Shown here: positions 56,454-64,000 of the stretch, piece by piece
Numbering within the stretch: position 1 is the first letter of the stretch
Layout: each line of letters starts with the position of its first letter
Assembly (NCBI GenBank): GCA_016703005.1
Contig: JADJCX010000005.1
Location: 124,001-188,000, forward strand
Reading direction: 5' to 3'
DNA length: 64,000 bases
Origin: Flavobacteriales bacterium
GTDB lineage: Bacteria > Bacteroidota > Bacteroidia > Flavobacteriales_F > PHOS-HE28
The notes under the pieces: model-generated
Database searches by the model: none
What the model was told of the DNA's origin: nothing
Seen by the model: only the letters and a program-made list of their open reading frames with translations
Position numbers and translations under genes: made by a program

Positions 56454-57088
56454 ATGACGATCATCATTCTGTATACCGTAAAGATCGACCTCGAAGGACT
56501 CAACCCCATAGAAACGGTGGAACGCGCCCGCAACCACGTGGTGAGCATGACGGGCAACCTCGTGACCCCAACACCCATACCGGCGCTGGCCCTTGTCACC
56601 ACCGCTGCCGATGCCCTGGAGGCAGCGATCTTGTCTACCAGAGCAACCGCGGTCGGCTCGATCTGCTGGCGCGCAACGAGCGCTGGCGGGAACTGCGCGA
56701 GCTGATCAAGGACCTCGGCGGTTACGTGCAAGCTGTCTGTGGTGGCGACGCAGAGAAGATCACGAGCACCGCCTTCGGCGTGCGCGCCCTGCCAAGCCCG
56801 CCCGAGTTGATGCCCGCTCCGGGTAACCTACGGGCAGTGCCCATCACCAAACTGGGCGAGATCCGCCTTCGCTGGGGTGGTGTGCGCAACAAGAAGAGCT
56901 ATGTGATCCAGTGGACCGATGGCGACCCGCTGGTGGAGGCCAACTGGACGCTGATGGACATCACGCCCAAGAACTTTTACACCCGGACCGGTCTGGACCG
57001 TAACAAGACGTACAGCTTCCGGGTGCTGGCGGTGGGCGCGGCCGGGGCAGGGCCGGCCAGCGACATCGCGGTGGCACAGCCCCGTTAG
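56454..57088 (+). pseudogene. Fibronectin type III domain protein gene with one frameshift
   Basis: An ATG at 56454, shortly after a run of ten A residues. The N-terminal part (MTIIILYTVKIDLEGLNPIE to AADALEAAIL) lies in one frame. From about 56630 it continues in another as LLARNERWRELRELIKDLGG and a C-terminal fn3 domain (SYVIQWTDGDPLVEANWTLM; TGLDRNKTYSFRVLAVG). This is a known Bacteroidota layout (helical module plus fn3). One base restores it. Confidence 0.75.
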
Positions 57089-57126
57089 TGGAGTGGGCGC
57101 AACCGTTGCCTCAACCGCCCGGAAGC

Positions 57127-57161
57127 CACGGCCCGCCTGCACAATAAGCAGGCGGGCCGTG
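57127..57161 (+). terminator. Strong hairpin after the fn3 gene
   Basis: A 14-base perfect stem (CACGGCCCGCCTGC with GCAGGCGGGCCGTG) around ACAATAA, followed by CGCTTTACG. No T-run, so Rho-independent termination is not certain. Confidence 0.7.
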
Positions 57162-57189
57162 CGCTTTACGCGCGTAGGGGACAGAAGTC

Positions 57190-57537
57190 ATGGAACGCAA
57201 GACCGGTCCAACAGGACGCAAGCGGCGAAGGCAGGAGCCTCCGGCGGAAGGGAAGGGCAGCGGCATCGCCCAGCTACGCGCCTTGCTCAAACAGTTGATA
57301 CGCGAGCAACGCAAGACCAGTAGCCGCGCTGCGCGGCTGTTGCTCTTCACCAAAAGACAACTGAAAGTGATGCGCACCGTGGTACGCAAAAGCGACGTCA
57401 AACTCTCCGTCATCGCCGATGACCTGCACATCCATCCGCGCACCTTGGCCGGACATCTGCACAACATCTACGAGATCCTGAAGGTGCACGGCCGCCCCGC
57501 CATGACGCGCGAGGCGGTGCGGTTGGGGTTGGTGTGA
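57190..57537 (+). CDS. LuxR-type helix-turn-helix protein
   Basis: 115 residues with a basic N-terminus (RKTGPTGRKRRRQEP). The C-terminal ~65 residues have the LuxR/GerE order: LFTKRQLKVMRTVVRKSDVK, LSVIADDLHIHPRTLAGHLH, then NIYEILKVHGRPAM and REAVRLGLV. No receiver or ligand domain. It could be a small DNA-binding regulator. Its last 12 codons plus stop are repeated at 61617-61654. Confidence 0.78.
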   Translation: MERKTGPTGRKRRRQEPPAEGKGSGIAQLRALLKQLIREQRKTSSRAARLLLFTKRQLKVMRTVVRKSDVKLSVIADDLHIHPRTLAGHLHNIYEILKVHGRPAMTREAVRLGLV

Positions 57538-57702
57538 GGGGGGTAGGAGGGCTGAACGCCTAGAACGGAACGCATTAGCTGATGGCTTTGCAAGTCGCAC
57601 CGCGACTATCTGCCGACACCACTCCTATTGTTTCTGCAAAAACGATTGGAATGCGCGTTCATGGGCTGCACATTTGTTTGTACTTGTGAAAATCCCAAGA
57701 CC

Positions 57703-60221
57703 ATGAGCCGAACGATCCACTCACTCGTTGCGATTTCGTTGGTGCGCATTGCCACCGCCCAACCGGCATATACACCACCGGACCCATGGGATGACGCGCT
57801 GAAAGTGAGCTACGGGATCTGGGAGCAACTCGGACAAGTGCAGGGCACTGGCGCCGCCGATGTCCAATACTACACCGATGGGGCGGAACTGCAGGCCTAC
57901 TTCCAAAGAGATGGCAGGTTCTCCTTGGTACTGGCCAGTGTTGATACCATTATTGCCACGCCCGATACGCTAAAGCGATTGGATGTTTCGTTCACCGGCG
58001 AAGACGCACAAACGCCCGATGCGCTCGCCTACCAGATGAAGGACTATATCCAGAATTTCTACTTGCCTTGGTGCGGGCCCAATGGAGTAACGAATGTGCA
58101 TGGATATAGCCGTGTTGTGTACGAGGGCATCTACCCGTTCATCGACATGCATGTTTACAGCGGGAGTGCAGGCCAGAAGATGGCCTTCGTGGTTCGGCCA
58201 GGTGGTGATCCAGATGATCTCCAACTCTTGCTCGAAGGCCAGGACCAGCTGGGCCTTGATATCATGGGCAACCTCCGCATACTCATTGAAGACAAGTGGA
58301 TCGTGCTCCGGCAGGCGGTTGCTTACCAAGTGGAACAGAACAACAGTATAGAATGGCTCAACTGGACCGCCGACTATGTGCCCAACAATAACACCGGCGT
58401 GGTGGGCTTCACGTTTGATGCGTATGACGATACGAAGCCGCTGGTGCTGCTGATCGGCATGGGGCCTATGGACGGCCCGCCCGTAACCCCCGGGGTGTGC
58501 TACGCTACGTATTTCGGCGGCTCCAGTTCGGATTTCATTAACGCCAACACCATCGATTCAGATGGCAACCATTACGTCACTGGCGCCACTTACTCCACAT
58601 TCACGTCATTCCCTGGCCAGACCGGCAACAATATTTTCTTCGGATCGCCTTCGCTCTTTGCCCGTCTTATCGACGACCAGGACCACATTGAGTGGAAGGA
58701 TTTCTTTGGCGGCTCGGATGAAAATCAAGGTGCTCGAGGTATTGCTGTGCGTGAAGGCGCCGACCCCAAGGTGTATGTGGGCGGATGGACGGCGTGCACG
58801 GATTTCTATTGCTTCGACGCGAACCCGGGGAACGACTATTACGATGATACGGGTTCAGGTATGGGAAGCAACGGCTTCATCGTTCGCTTGAACCAGTCCG
58901 ATGGCGTTTTGGAGCACTCCTCTTACTTCGGTACCGGCACTCCGGTGAACGAGGTAGCGGACGTCACGATCGATCCATCCGGGCGGTCGATCGCCGTTGG
59001 TACCATTACCGCAGGCGCCCTGCCCACGCACCAAGTGCCGTTGCCTGCGGGGCCGAGCAATGGCCCTACGGCGGTTCGGAGGATGGTTATGTGGCGCTTT
59101 CAACCTGAACGATCAAGTGCTGTGGAGCACGCCATGGGGTGGCAGCGGCGATGATGGCGCGAGAACCGTGCGCGCTGCTGGCAATAAGATCGTGGTGGTG
59201 GGCTACACCGGCAGCAGCGTCCTCCCGCAAGCGCTCAATGGCGGCGGGAATTGGAACGTGAGCACATCAGCGGGCGCCAGCGATGTGGTGATCCTGGAAT
59301 TCAACCTGAACGGCGACCAGCAATGGGGTACGCTCTTCGGCGGCAGTGGCAGTGATGGGGTCGGGTTTCATGGACTGGATATTGATCCAGTGACCGGTGA
59401 CATCTACATAGTAGGCGGAACGCGTAGCACGGATCTGCCGTTGCTGTACACAACGGATTGGTATGATGCGATCCCACCTCCTGCCGGGATCACCAATGGC
59501 TACATAGCGGAGTTCAGCAACGCTCGCGATCGGCTGTGGGTGAGCTACGCCAGCAGCAGTGGCGAAGCGAACTTGCATGCTGTGCGCGTAAGCCAGGACC
59601 GCGAGATCTTCATCGGTGGGTACGCCGCGGCCGCTTTCCCATGCCAGCCTAGCACTGGTCTTTACAGCACCAACGCGCTGCTCGGCGGACAGGATGGTGT
59701 GATCATGCACTTCGATGTGGCCCATCAATACCTGTGGGGCACCTACTTCGGTGGTGAGGGTGCGGGCAATGGCGAGCGGATCCAGACCATTGCGATCAAG
59801 GAGAACGAACGCCTCTACACTTGTGGCTATACCAACACACAATACCTCCCGGCCCTCCTTTTCCCGCTCACTGATGAGGGCATCATTGGATCATGGTTCG
59901 AGGATTTCCTGCAGGGCGGCCTCGACGGCTTTATCGCCGCATTCTGCTTCGATGATGCGGTCGGTATTTCGGCCCCTGTTGTAGCTGATCAGTCACAGCT
60001 GGTGGTTCGTGTGGATGCTTCAGGACACTGGTACATCACGGGAGCTTCAGCCGGCATGCAGCCCATATTGGTCTGCGATGCCGCTGGCCAAAGCGCTGCA
60101 CGCATTGGTACGTGTGGGCATTGATGGTACCCTTCGCGTGGATCCCGGGGTATTGGCCTCAGGCATTTACGGACTGCGTATCGGAGACCGCTCCACCAAG
60201 GTTTTCGTTCTTCAGCCCTGA
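57703..60221 (+). pseudogene. SBBP-type T9SS cargo gene, frameshifted
   Basis: Start at MSRTIHSLVAISLV (57703), signal peptide ending in IATAQP. N-terminal DUF7948-like region (YIQNFYLPWCGPNG; DMHVYSGSAGQKMAFVVRPG), then SBBP repeats (CYATYFGGSSSDFINANTID; DVTIDPSGRSIAVGTI). The frame changes twice near 59060-59095 and once near 60098. The final part (DASGHWYITGASAGMQP; VDPGVLASGIYGLRIGDRS) is a T9SS-type end shared with the next gene. Confidence 0.8.
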
Positions 60222-60226
60222 CCACC

Positions 60227-61621
60227 ATGGCTCCGCTCCGCTCCATCCGAAGTATGCTGCTCTTTCCGTGCGCTTCATTCGTCCTCTCCTGCTTGGCGCA
60301 GCCCTATTGGGCGCCAGCGGGATTGCCCGGCAATGCCGCACCCATGGCGCAGGTATATGCGAACGATGCCCATGACACAATCTATTATTGCGGGCGAACG
60401 GTCTTGGACACCGGTTCCTATTGGGCAGCCAAGAACCCTGTTCTGCGGTACGCCGCCGGGGGGTGGGACACGCTGGGCTACATATATACGCCTATCATAA
60501 AAAGTGTAGTTCTCTACCACGACACTCTTATTGCAGGTGGGTCGTTCATCTTCTTGGATGATGGCACACCTGCCGAAGGGATCGCTTATTGGGCCGATAG
60601 TACTTGGCAACTGTATGGCGACCTCGATCATGCGGTATGGAAGCTGCGTGTGTTGGACGATACCCTGTATGCCGTGGGCAGCTTTGATATGGCCGACGGC
60701 CAACCTGCAAATGGAATTGCACGCAGACAAGGCGGGCAATGGGTACCCGTGGGCCAACTTCCGGCCGATGAAATGAATTGGTGGGATGTGACAAAGTATC
60801 AGGGCCGCTTGATCACGCTCGGGAATGGATACATCAACGGGCTCCGTGGCATCTATGAATTGGTGAACGACGAATGGTCGGTCCTGGGTCCAGGTTTTAC
60901 GGGTGGCATTTCCGGTGCTCAGAGTATGGTCGAGTTTCAAGGCGACCTATATGTAGGCGGGCAGATCCTTTTGCAGGAAGGGAATGCCGGGCAGGCCATC
61001 ATGCGCTGGGATGGCGCGCAATTCCATCCGGTGGGCACTGGCCTTCAGACCTACTTCAATGATTTCTCTTCCATATCCAATGCCGTGTGCATGACCGTAC
61101 ACGACGACCTGCTGTGGGTGGGTGGTGGGTTCCACTACGCGAGCGGCGTGGAGGCCCACGGTGTGGCCACTTGGGATGGGGAGCGTTGGTGCGGTGTGCC
61201 GGGTGCCTTATTCGGCGAACAATGGGAGGGGGCTTATTCCATGGATTTTTCCTATGCCACGCTGTTCGTGGCCTGCGGCGACACTGCAGACGGGCAGTAT
61301 GTGAACCAAGGCGCCAAGTTCATCGGCACCAGCTACGTGGATAGTTGTGGTGCACCGATGGGAATACAAGCTATTGCCGTACCCGACCAGTCCCAACTTA
61401 TAGTGTGGCCGGATGCTTCGGGCCAGTGGTCCGTTATAGGTGCCATCCCCGGCATGCAGCCCCTGGTTATTTACGATGCGGTGGGTAGAGCAACCCTCAG
61501 ATCTCAGGTGCGCGTGCCAACAGATGGACCTTTCAGCATTGATCCAGGTGCTCTGGATCGGGGCGCGTACGTTTTGTCCGTTGGCGACCGTTCGAGAAAG
61601 GTGCTTGTTGTTCAGCCATGA
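60227..61621 (+). CDS. Kelch/propeller-repeat T9SS cargo protein
   Basis: 464 residues, intact, starting six bases after the previous stop. Signal peptide ending in CLAQP. Repeats of the form GIAYWADSTWQLYGDLD, GIARRQGGQWVPVGQL and AIMRWDGAQFHPVGTGL form a propeller as in the decayed gene at 18.7 kb. The C-terminus (DASGQWSVIGAIPGMQPL; DPGALDRGAYVLSVGDRSRK, ending VLVVQP) matches the end of the upstream gene, an unusual sorting-domain variant. The stop lies inside the HTH-tail repeat. Confidence 0.82.
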   Translation: MAPLRSIRSMLLFPCASFVLSCLAQPYWAPAGLPGNAAPMAQVYANDAHDTIYYCGRTVLDTGSYWAAKNPVLRYAAGGWDTLGYIYTPIIKSVVLYHDTLIAGGSFIFLDDGTPAEGIAYWADSTWQLYGDLDHAVWKLRVLDDTLYAVGSFDMADGQPANGIARRQGGQWVPVGQLPADEMNWWDVTKYQGRLITLGNGYINGLRGIYELVNDEWSVLGPGFTGGISGAQSMVEFQGDLYVGGQILLQEGNAGQAIMRWDGAQFHPVGTGLQTYFNDFSSISNAVCMTVHDDLLWVGGGFHYASGVEAHGVATWDGERWCGVPGALFGEQWEGAYSMDFSYATLFVACGDTADGQYVNQGAKFIGTSYVDSCGAPMGIQAIAVPDQSQLIVWPDASGQWSVIGAIPGMQPLVIYDAVGRATLRSQVRVPTDGPFSIDPGALDRGAYVLSVGDRSRKVLVVQP

Positions 61622-61654
61622 CACGCGAGGTGGTGCGGTTGGGGTTGGTGTGAG
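61617..61654 (+). repeat. Copy of the HTH gene 3' end
   Basis: 38 bases identical at 36 positions to 57501-57538, the last 12 codons and stop of the LuxR-type gene (MTREAVRLGLV). Same orientation. The copy overlaps the stop of the T9SS gene and is followed by unrelated sequence. Confidence 0.88.
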
Positions 61655-61719
61655 AGACTCACACGGAAATCGGCGGGCCCAAGGCCTGATCCGACAGCCA
61701 CTCGCCGAAGGCAAGCGGC

Positions 61720-61842
61720 CAATGTCATTAAGTTAAGGCTGCCAAAGACGTTGGTTCGAAGGGTAGCTGTCCGGCACTGCTGGCGGCCGGGCGGGAAGTA
61801 CGATCGGACGTGATCGCCACCGACCTTAACTTAATGGCATTG
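61720..61842. mobile_element. 123-bp MITE-like element with terminal inverted repeats
   Basis: Left end CAATGTCATTAAGTTAAGG (61720-61738) and right end CCTTAACTTAATGGCATTG (61824-61842) are inverted repeats with one mismatch in 19. Both sides carry the perfect 10-base direct repeat GGCAAGCGGC (61710-61719 and 61843-61852), a target duplication. No transposase inside. The end sequence and 10-base duplication fit IS4-group elements (known for 10-13-base duplications); the family call is inference. Confidence 0.87.
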
Positions 61843-62035
61843 GGCAAGCGGCGGCAGGCGCGCAGTACGCGAACTTTGCAGGGTCGAATATGGCCGGTGG
61901 AAAGCGGGAGGGGAGCGCCAGCAACAGCGTGCCGGAACGGAGAGGGGTGGGCGAGTCGGCTTTGGACGCAGAGCATGGTAAGAGGGAGTCGATGTTTTGT
62001 CATACCACTGTTGGTCAGGATGTTATATTCGCCGA

Positions 62036-62590
62036 ATGAACATAATACACGCAGTTGATGTGGGTGCAGAATTGTACTCCCGGGTTCCTGTCTTCTCCCA
62101 AGCGGAGACAGCGGCCAACCATGTGAAGTACTACCGCTTGGAAGGGTGCTCGAATGTCCGTTCGTTGCCCGTTGAGGGCTCACCAGTGGTTGGGTTGGAA
62201 GAGAGTCTGAACTACTACTTCCTTCGATGCCACAAGACTGGGCAACTGACCAAGGCCTTCTACTCGCTTAGAGATAGAAATGCTGCGTACCAACCGTTTG
62301 TCAATTACTTCAGTGATGCTTCAGGCTGTTGCGACGGAATTATCGACCTGTTGACGCCGACCGTCACGTCCGGTTTGATAGTATGGTCGGGCATCAAGCG
62401 CATCAATATCGAGGATGGAACGATTGATCGTGATGGGGATATTCCCTTCATGACTCCAGTTCTCTTCGGACAAGTTGAACACAGTCAATGGTCCCCGGAC
62501 ACTTTCCAGTTCCGTGTATTGGCTCAAACGAAGAAAAGTGCTAAGCAATTGGTGCGTGCTATTGAGGCCCTACACTACTCGAGTGTATAG
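62036..62590 (+). CDS. Hypothetical protein in a lower-GC insert
   Basis: 184 residues from the ATG at 62036 (MNIIHAVDVGAELYSRVPVF). An alpha/beta protein with YFLRCHKTGQLTKAFYSLRD, LLTPTVTSGLIVWSGIKRIN and QTKKSAKQLVRAIEALH; no signal peptide. Base composition is visibly lower in GC than the surrounding genes. No family recognised. It stands between the MITE and ftsK. Confidence 0.6.
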   Translation: MNIIHAVDVGAELYSRVPVFSQAETAANHVKYYRLEGCSNVRSLPVEGSPVVGLEESLNYYFLRCHKTGQLTKAFYSLRDRNAAYQPFVNYFSDASGCCDGIIDLLTPTVTSGLIVWSGIKRINIEDGTIDRDGDIPFMTPVLFGQVEHSQWSPDTFQFRVLAQTKKSAKQLVRAIEALHYSSV

Positions 62591-62670
62591 GTTAGCAAAG
62601 TCACTCCACCGCAGGAACCAGAGGCAGTTTAGCGCTCGCTGAGAGGCATATGCCCTTGTCTCGTTCATAA

Positions 62671-62961
62671 CTATCCCGCCTTGCTTCGCAAGGACAGAAA
62701 GACTGCGAATCCGATAGCTGCTATCGCCGCCCACTCAAAGAGGAGCAGGCCAAGGTCCACATGACCAGACTTGTCTATCCTTTCGGCATATGACATCCAG
62801 CCTGCGAAACTCTCCATCACAGGTGAGTACACTACCAAATCTCCAATCGTTGTCGTCTCAACTCTAGCACGAATCCAGGGCGGATAAGCAAATGCGGCCA
62901 CAAGCAACATGCTTGCAAGGAAGATGACGGCAACTTGGAGACGGTTGATTCTGTGTTGCAT
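62671..62961 (-). CDS. Small two-segment membrane protein
   Basis: 96 residues with hydrophobic segments at about 10-27 (VAVIFLASMLLVAAFAYPPW) and 72-90 (FEWAAIAAIGFAVFLSL) and a hydrophilic loop between (TTTIGDLVVYSPVMESFAGW). Lower GC than its neighbours. It starts 21 bases after the ftsK stop on the same strand, in the place where a terminator hairpin stands in remnants A and B. Function unknown. Confidence 0.6.
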   Translation of the reverse strand: MQHRINRLQVAVIFLASMLLVAAFAYPPWIRARVETTTIGDLVVYSPVMESFAGWMSYAERIDKSGHVDLGLLLFEWAAIAAIGFAVFLSLRSKAG

Positions 62962-62982
62962 TGCGCTCCGTTGTTATTGTCG

Positions 62983-64000
62983 TTAATACCCCCCCATCCC
63001 AGGCCCAGCGCTCTCCGTCATGCCCGCATTGAGGTGTGCGTGCAACGCGGCCTCGTTCGGGAGCATCACGCGGCGCGCCTTGCTGCCTTCGAAGGGACCG
63101 AGGATGCCGGCGGCCTCCAGTTGGTCCACAATGCGGCCGGCGCGGTTGTAGCCGAGCTTCAGTTTGCGCTGGATGAGGCTGGTGCTGCCTTGTTGCGTTT
63201 GCACCACCAGGCGCGCAGCCTCCTCGAACATGCTGTCGCGATCGCCGTCGTCGTCGATGCCACCACCTTCGCCTTCCTCGGTCGGTACCTCGGGCAGTTG
63301 CAGTGCCTCGGGGTAACCGCGTTGCGCACCGATGAAGTCGGTGATGTTGTCCACCTCCGGCGTGTCCACGAAGGCACACTGGATACGGATGAGGTCGTTG
63401 CCGGTGCTCAGCAGCATATCGCCGCGGCCGATCAGCTGGTCGGCGCCGCCGGTATCGAGGATGGTGCGGCTATCGATCTTGCTCGTTACACGGAACGCGA
63501 TGCGTGCCGGGAAGTTGGCCTTGATGGTACCGGTGATGATGTTGACGCTCGGGCGCTGCGTGGCAATGATGAGGTGGATGCCGATGGCGCGGGCCAACTG
63601 GGCAAGCCGTGCGATGGGCGTTTCCACTTCGCGGCCGGCCGTCATGATCAGATCAGCGAACTCGTCCACCACGAGCACGATGTAGGGTAGGAAGCGGTGG
63701 CCGTTCTCGGGGTTCAGGCGGCGGCTGACGAACTTGGCGTTGTACTCTTGATGTTGCGCACCTGCGCGTTCTTGAGGAGTTCGTAGCGGTCGTCCATCTC
63801 GATGCACAGGCTGTTGGGCGTGGCAACCACCTTCTTCGTGTCGGTGATGATGGCGTCGCTATCGCCGGGCAGCTTGGCCAGGAAGTGGCGTTCGATCTTG
63901 CTGAACAAGGTTAGCTCCACCTTCTTCGGATCCACCAGCACGAACTTGATCTGGCTCGGGTGCTTCTTGTACAACAGCGAAACGAGGATCGCGTTCAAGC
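62983..64000 (-). pseudogene. ftsK: FtsK/SpoIIIE DNA translocase, 5' partial, with a frameshift
   Basis: The right window edge cuts the N-terminal part. Visible are KKVELTLFSKIERHFLAKLPG, ITDTKKVVATPNSLCIEMDD, LVVDEFADLIMTAGREVE (Walker B), LARAIGIHLIIATQRPSVN and the gamma winged-helix domain (STSLIQRKLKLGYNRAGRIVD; KARRVMLPNEAALHAHLNAG), ending MGGY. The frame breaks at ~63746 (NVRNIK|EYNAKFV), explained by loss of one base from a CC/GG run. FtsK pumps DNA at the septum and activates Xer recombination and is normally essential, so a sequence error is likely. Source of the tail copies at 48.75 and 50.60 kb. Confidence 0.88.

Noticed and set aside
62024..62031. TATATTCG as a Bacteroidota -7 promoter element for the 62.0 kb gene
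   Set aside because: It lies only four bases before the ATG, and the nearest TTTG is 24 bases upstream, outside the usual spacing, so a promoter assignment is not supported.
61728..62183. A 151-residue minus-strand open frame over the MITE
   Set aside because: It crosses the MITE inverted repeat and the start of the 62.0 kb gene and has no protein-like features.
48414..63096. A complete genomic island with integrase
   Set aside because: No integrase, relaxase or phage gene can be seen, so the region is reported as a cassette-like array inferred from remnants and not as a defined integrative element.

Overview
The window is a stretch of high-GC Bacteroidota chromosome, most like an uncultured Flavobacteriales lineage. 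Support comes from many secreted proteins with type IX secretion (T9SS) C-terminal sorting domains, a TonB-dependent receptor with a CarboxypepD-like N-terminus, a bacillithiol gene (bshA), SBBP/DUF7948-type propeller proteins, and lipoproteins with Bacteroidota-like lipoboxes. There are no rRNA genes, CRISPR arrays, integrases or full-length transposases. Two tRNA genes (Leu-GAG and Lys-TTT) lie at 19.6-20.3 kb.

Layout. 0-5 kb: the C-terminal end of a secreted adhesin-like protein, then a minus-strand run THUMP RNA methyltransferase - mutL - rhomboid protease - DUF2459, with 4-base ATGA overlaps at the first two junctions. 5-16 kb: a GH3/beta-lactamase-like fusion, two tandem paralogous outer-membrane barrels, a MacAB/Lol-like export operon (adaptor - permease - ATPase), a SIMPL-like protein, bshA and a CoA-transferase. 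17-19.5 kb: two decayed secreted-protein genes beside tRNA-Leu. 20-48 kb: mostly housekeeping genes (GNAT, aroK, a PyrR-like PRTase, Rof-like protein, rlmD with a frameshift, rocD, a TonB receptor, LolA-like, two tandem SET-domain proteins, a SpmA/B-type transporter, DinB, Crp/Fnr) with scattered secreted proteins.

48-63 kb is the accessory part. It holds a series of T9SS cargo genes, most of them frameshifted, ending at the 3' end of ftsK, which runs in from the right edge. Copies of the last ~37 codons of ftsK lie at 50.6 kb and (shorter) 48.75 kb, both followed by the same hairpin. The last 12 codons of a LuxR-type HTH gene are repeated at 61.62 kb, after two T9SS cargo genes. A third gene fragment (55.44 kb) is repeated at 48.41 kb. 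A 123-bp MITE-like element with 19-bp inverted ends and a perfect 10-bp target duplication lies at 61.72 kb, and a 17-unit 21-bp tandem repeat at 55.89 kb. My reading (inference) is an array of cargo cassettes repeatedly inserted at or near gene 3' ends, each leaving a copy of the host gene's tail.

Caveat: small indels also interrupt rlmD and ftsK, the latter normally essential, so some frameshifts may be sequencing or assembly errors. They are nevertheless concentrated in secreted-protein genes. Identities quoted are by-eye counts.
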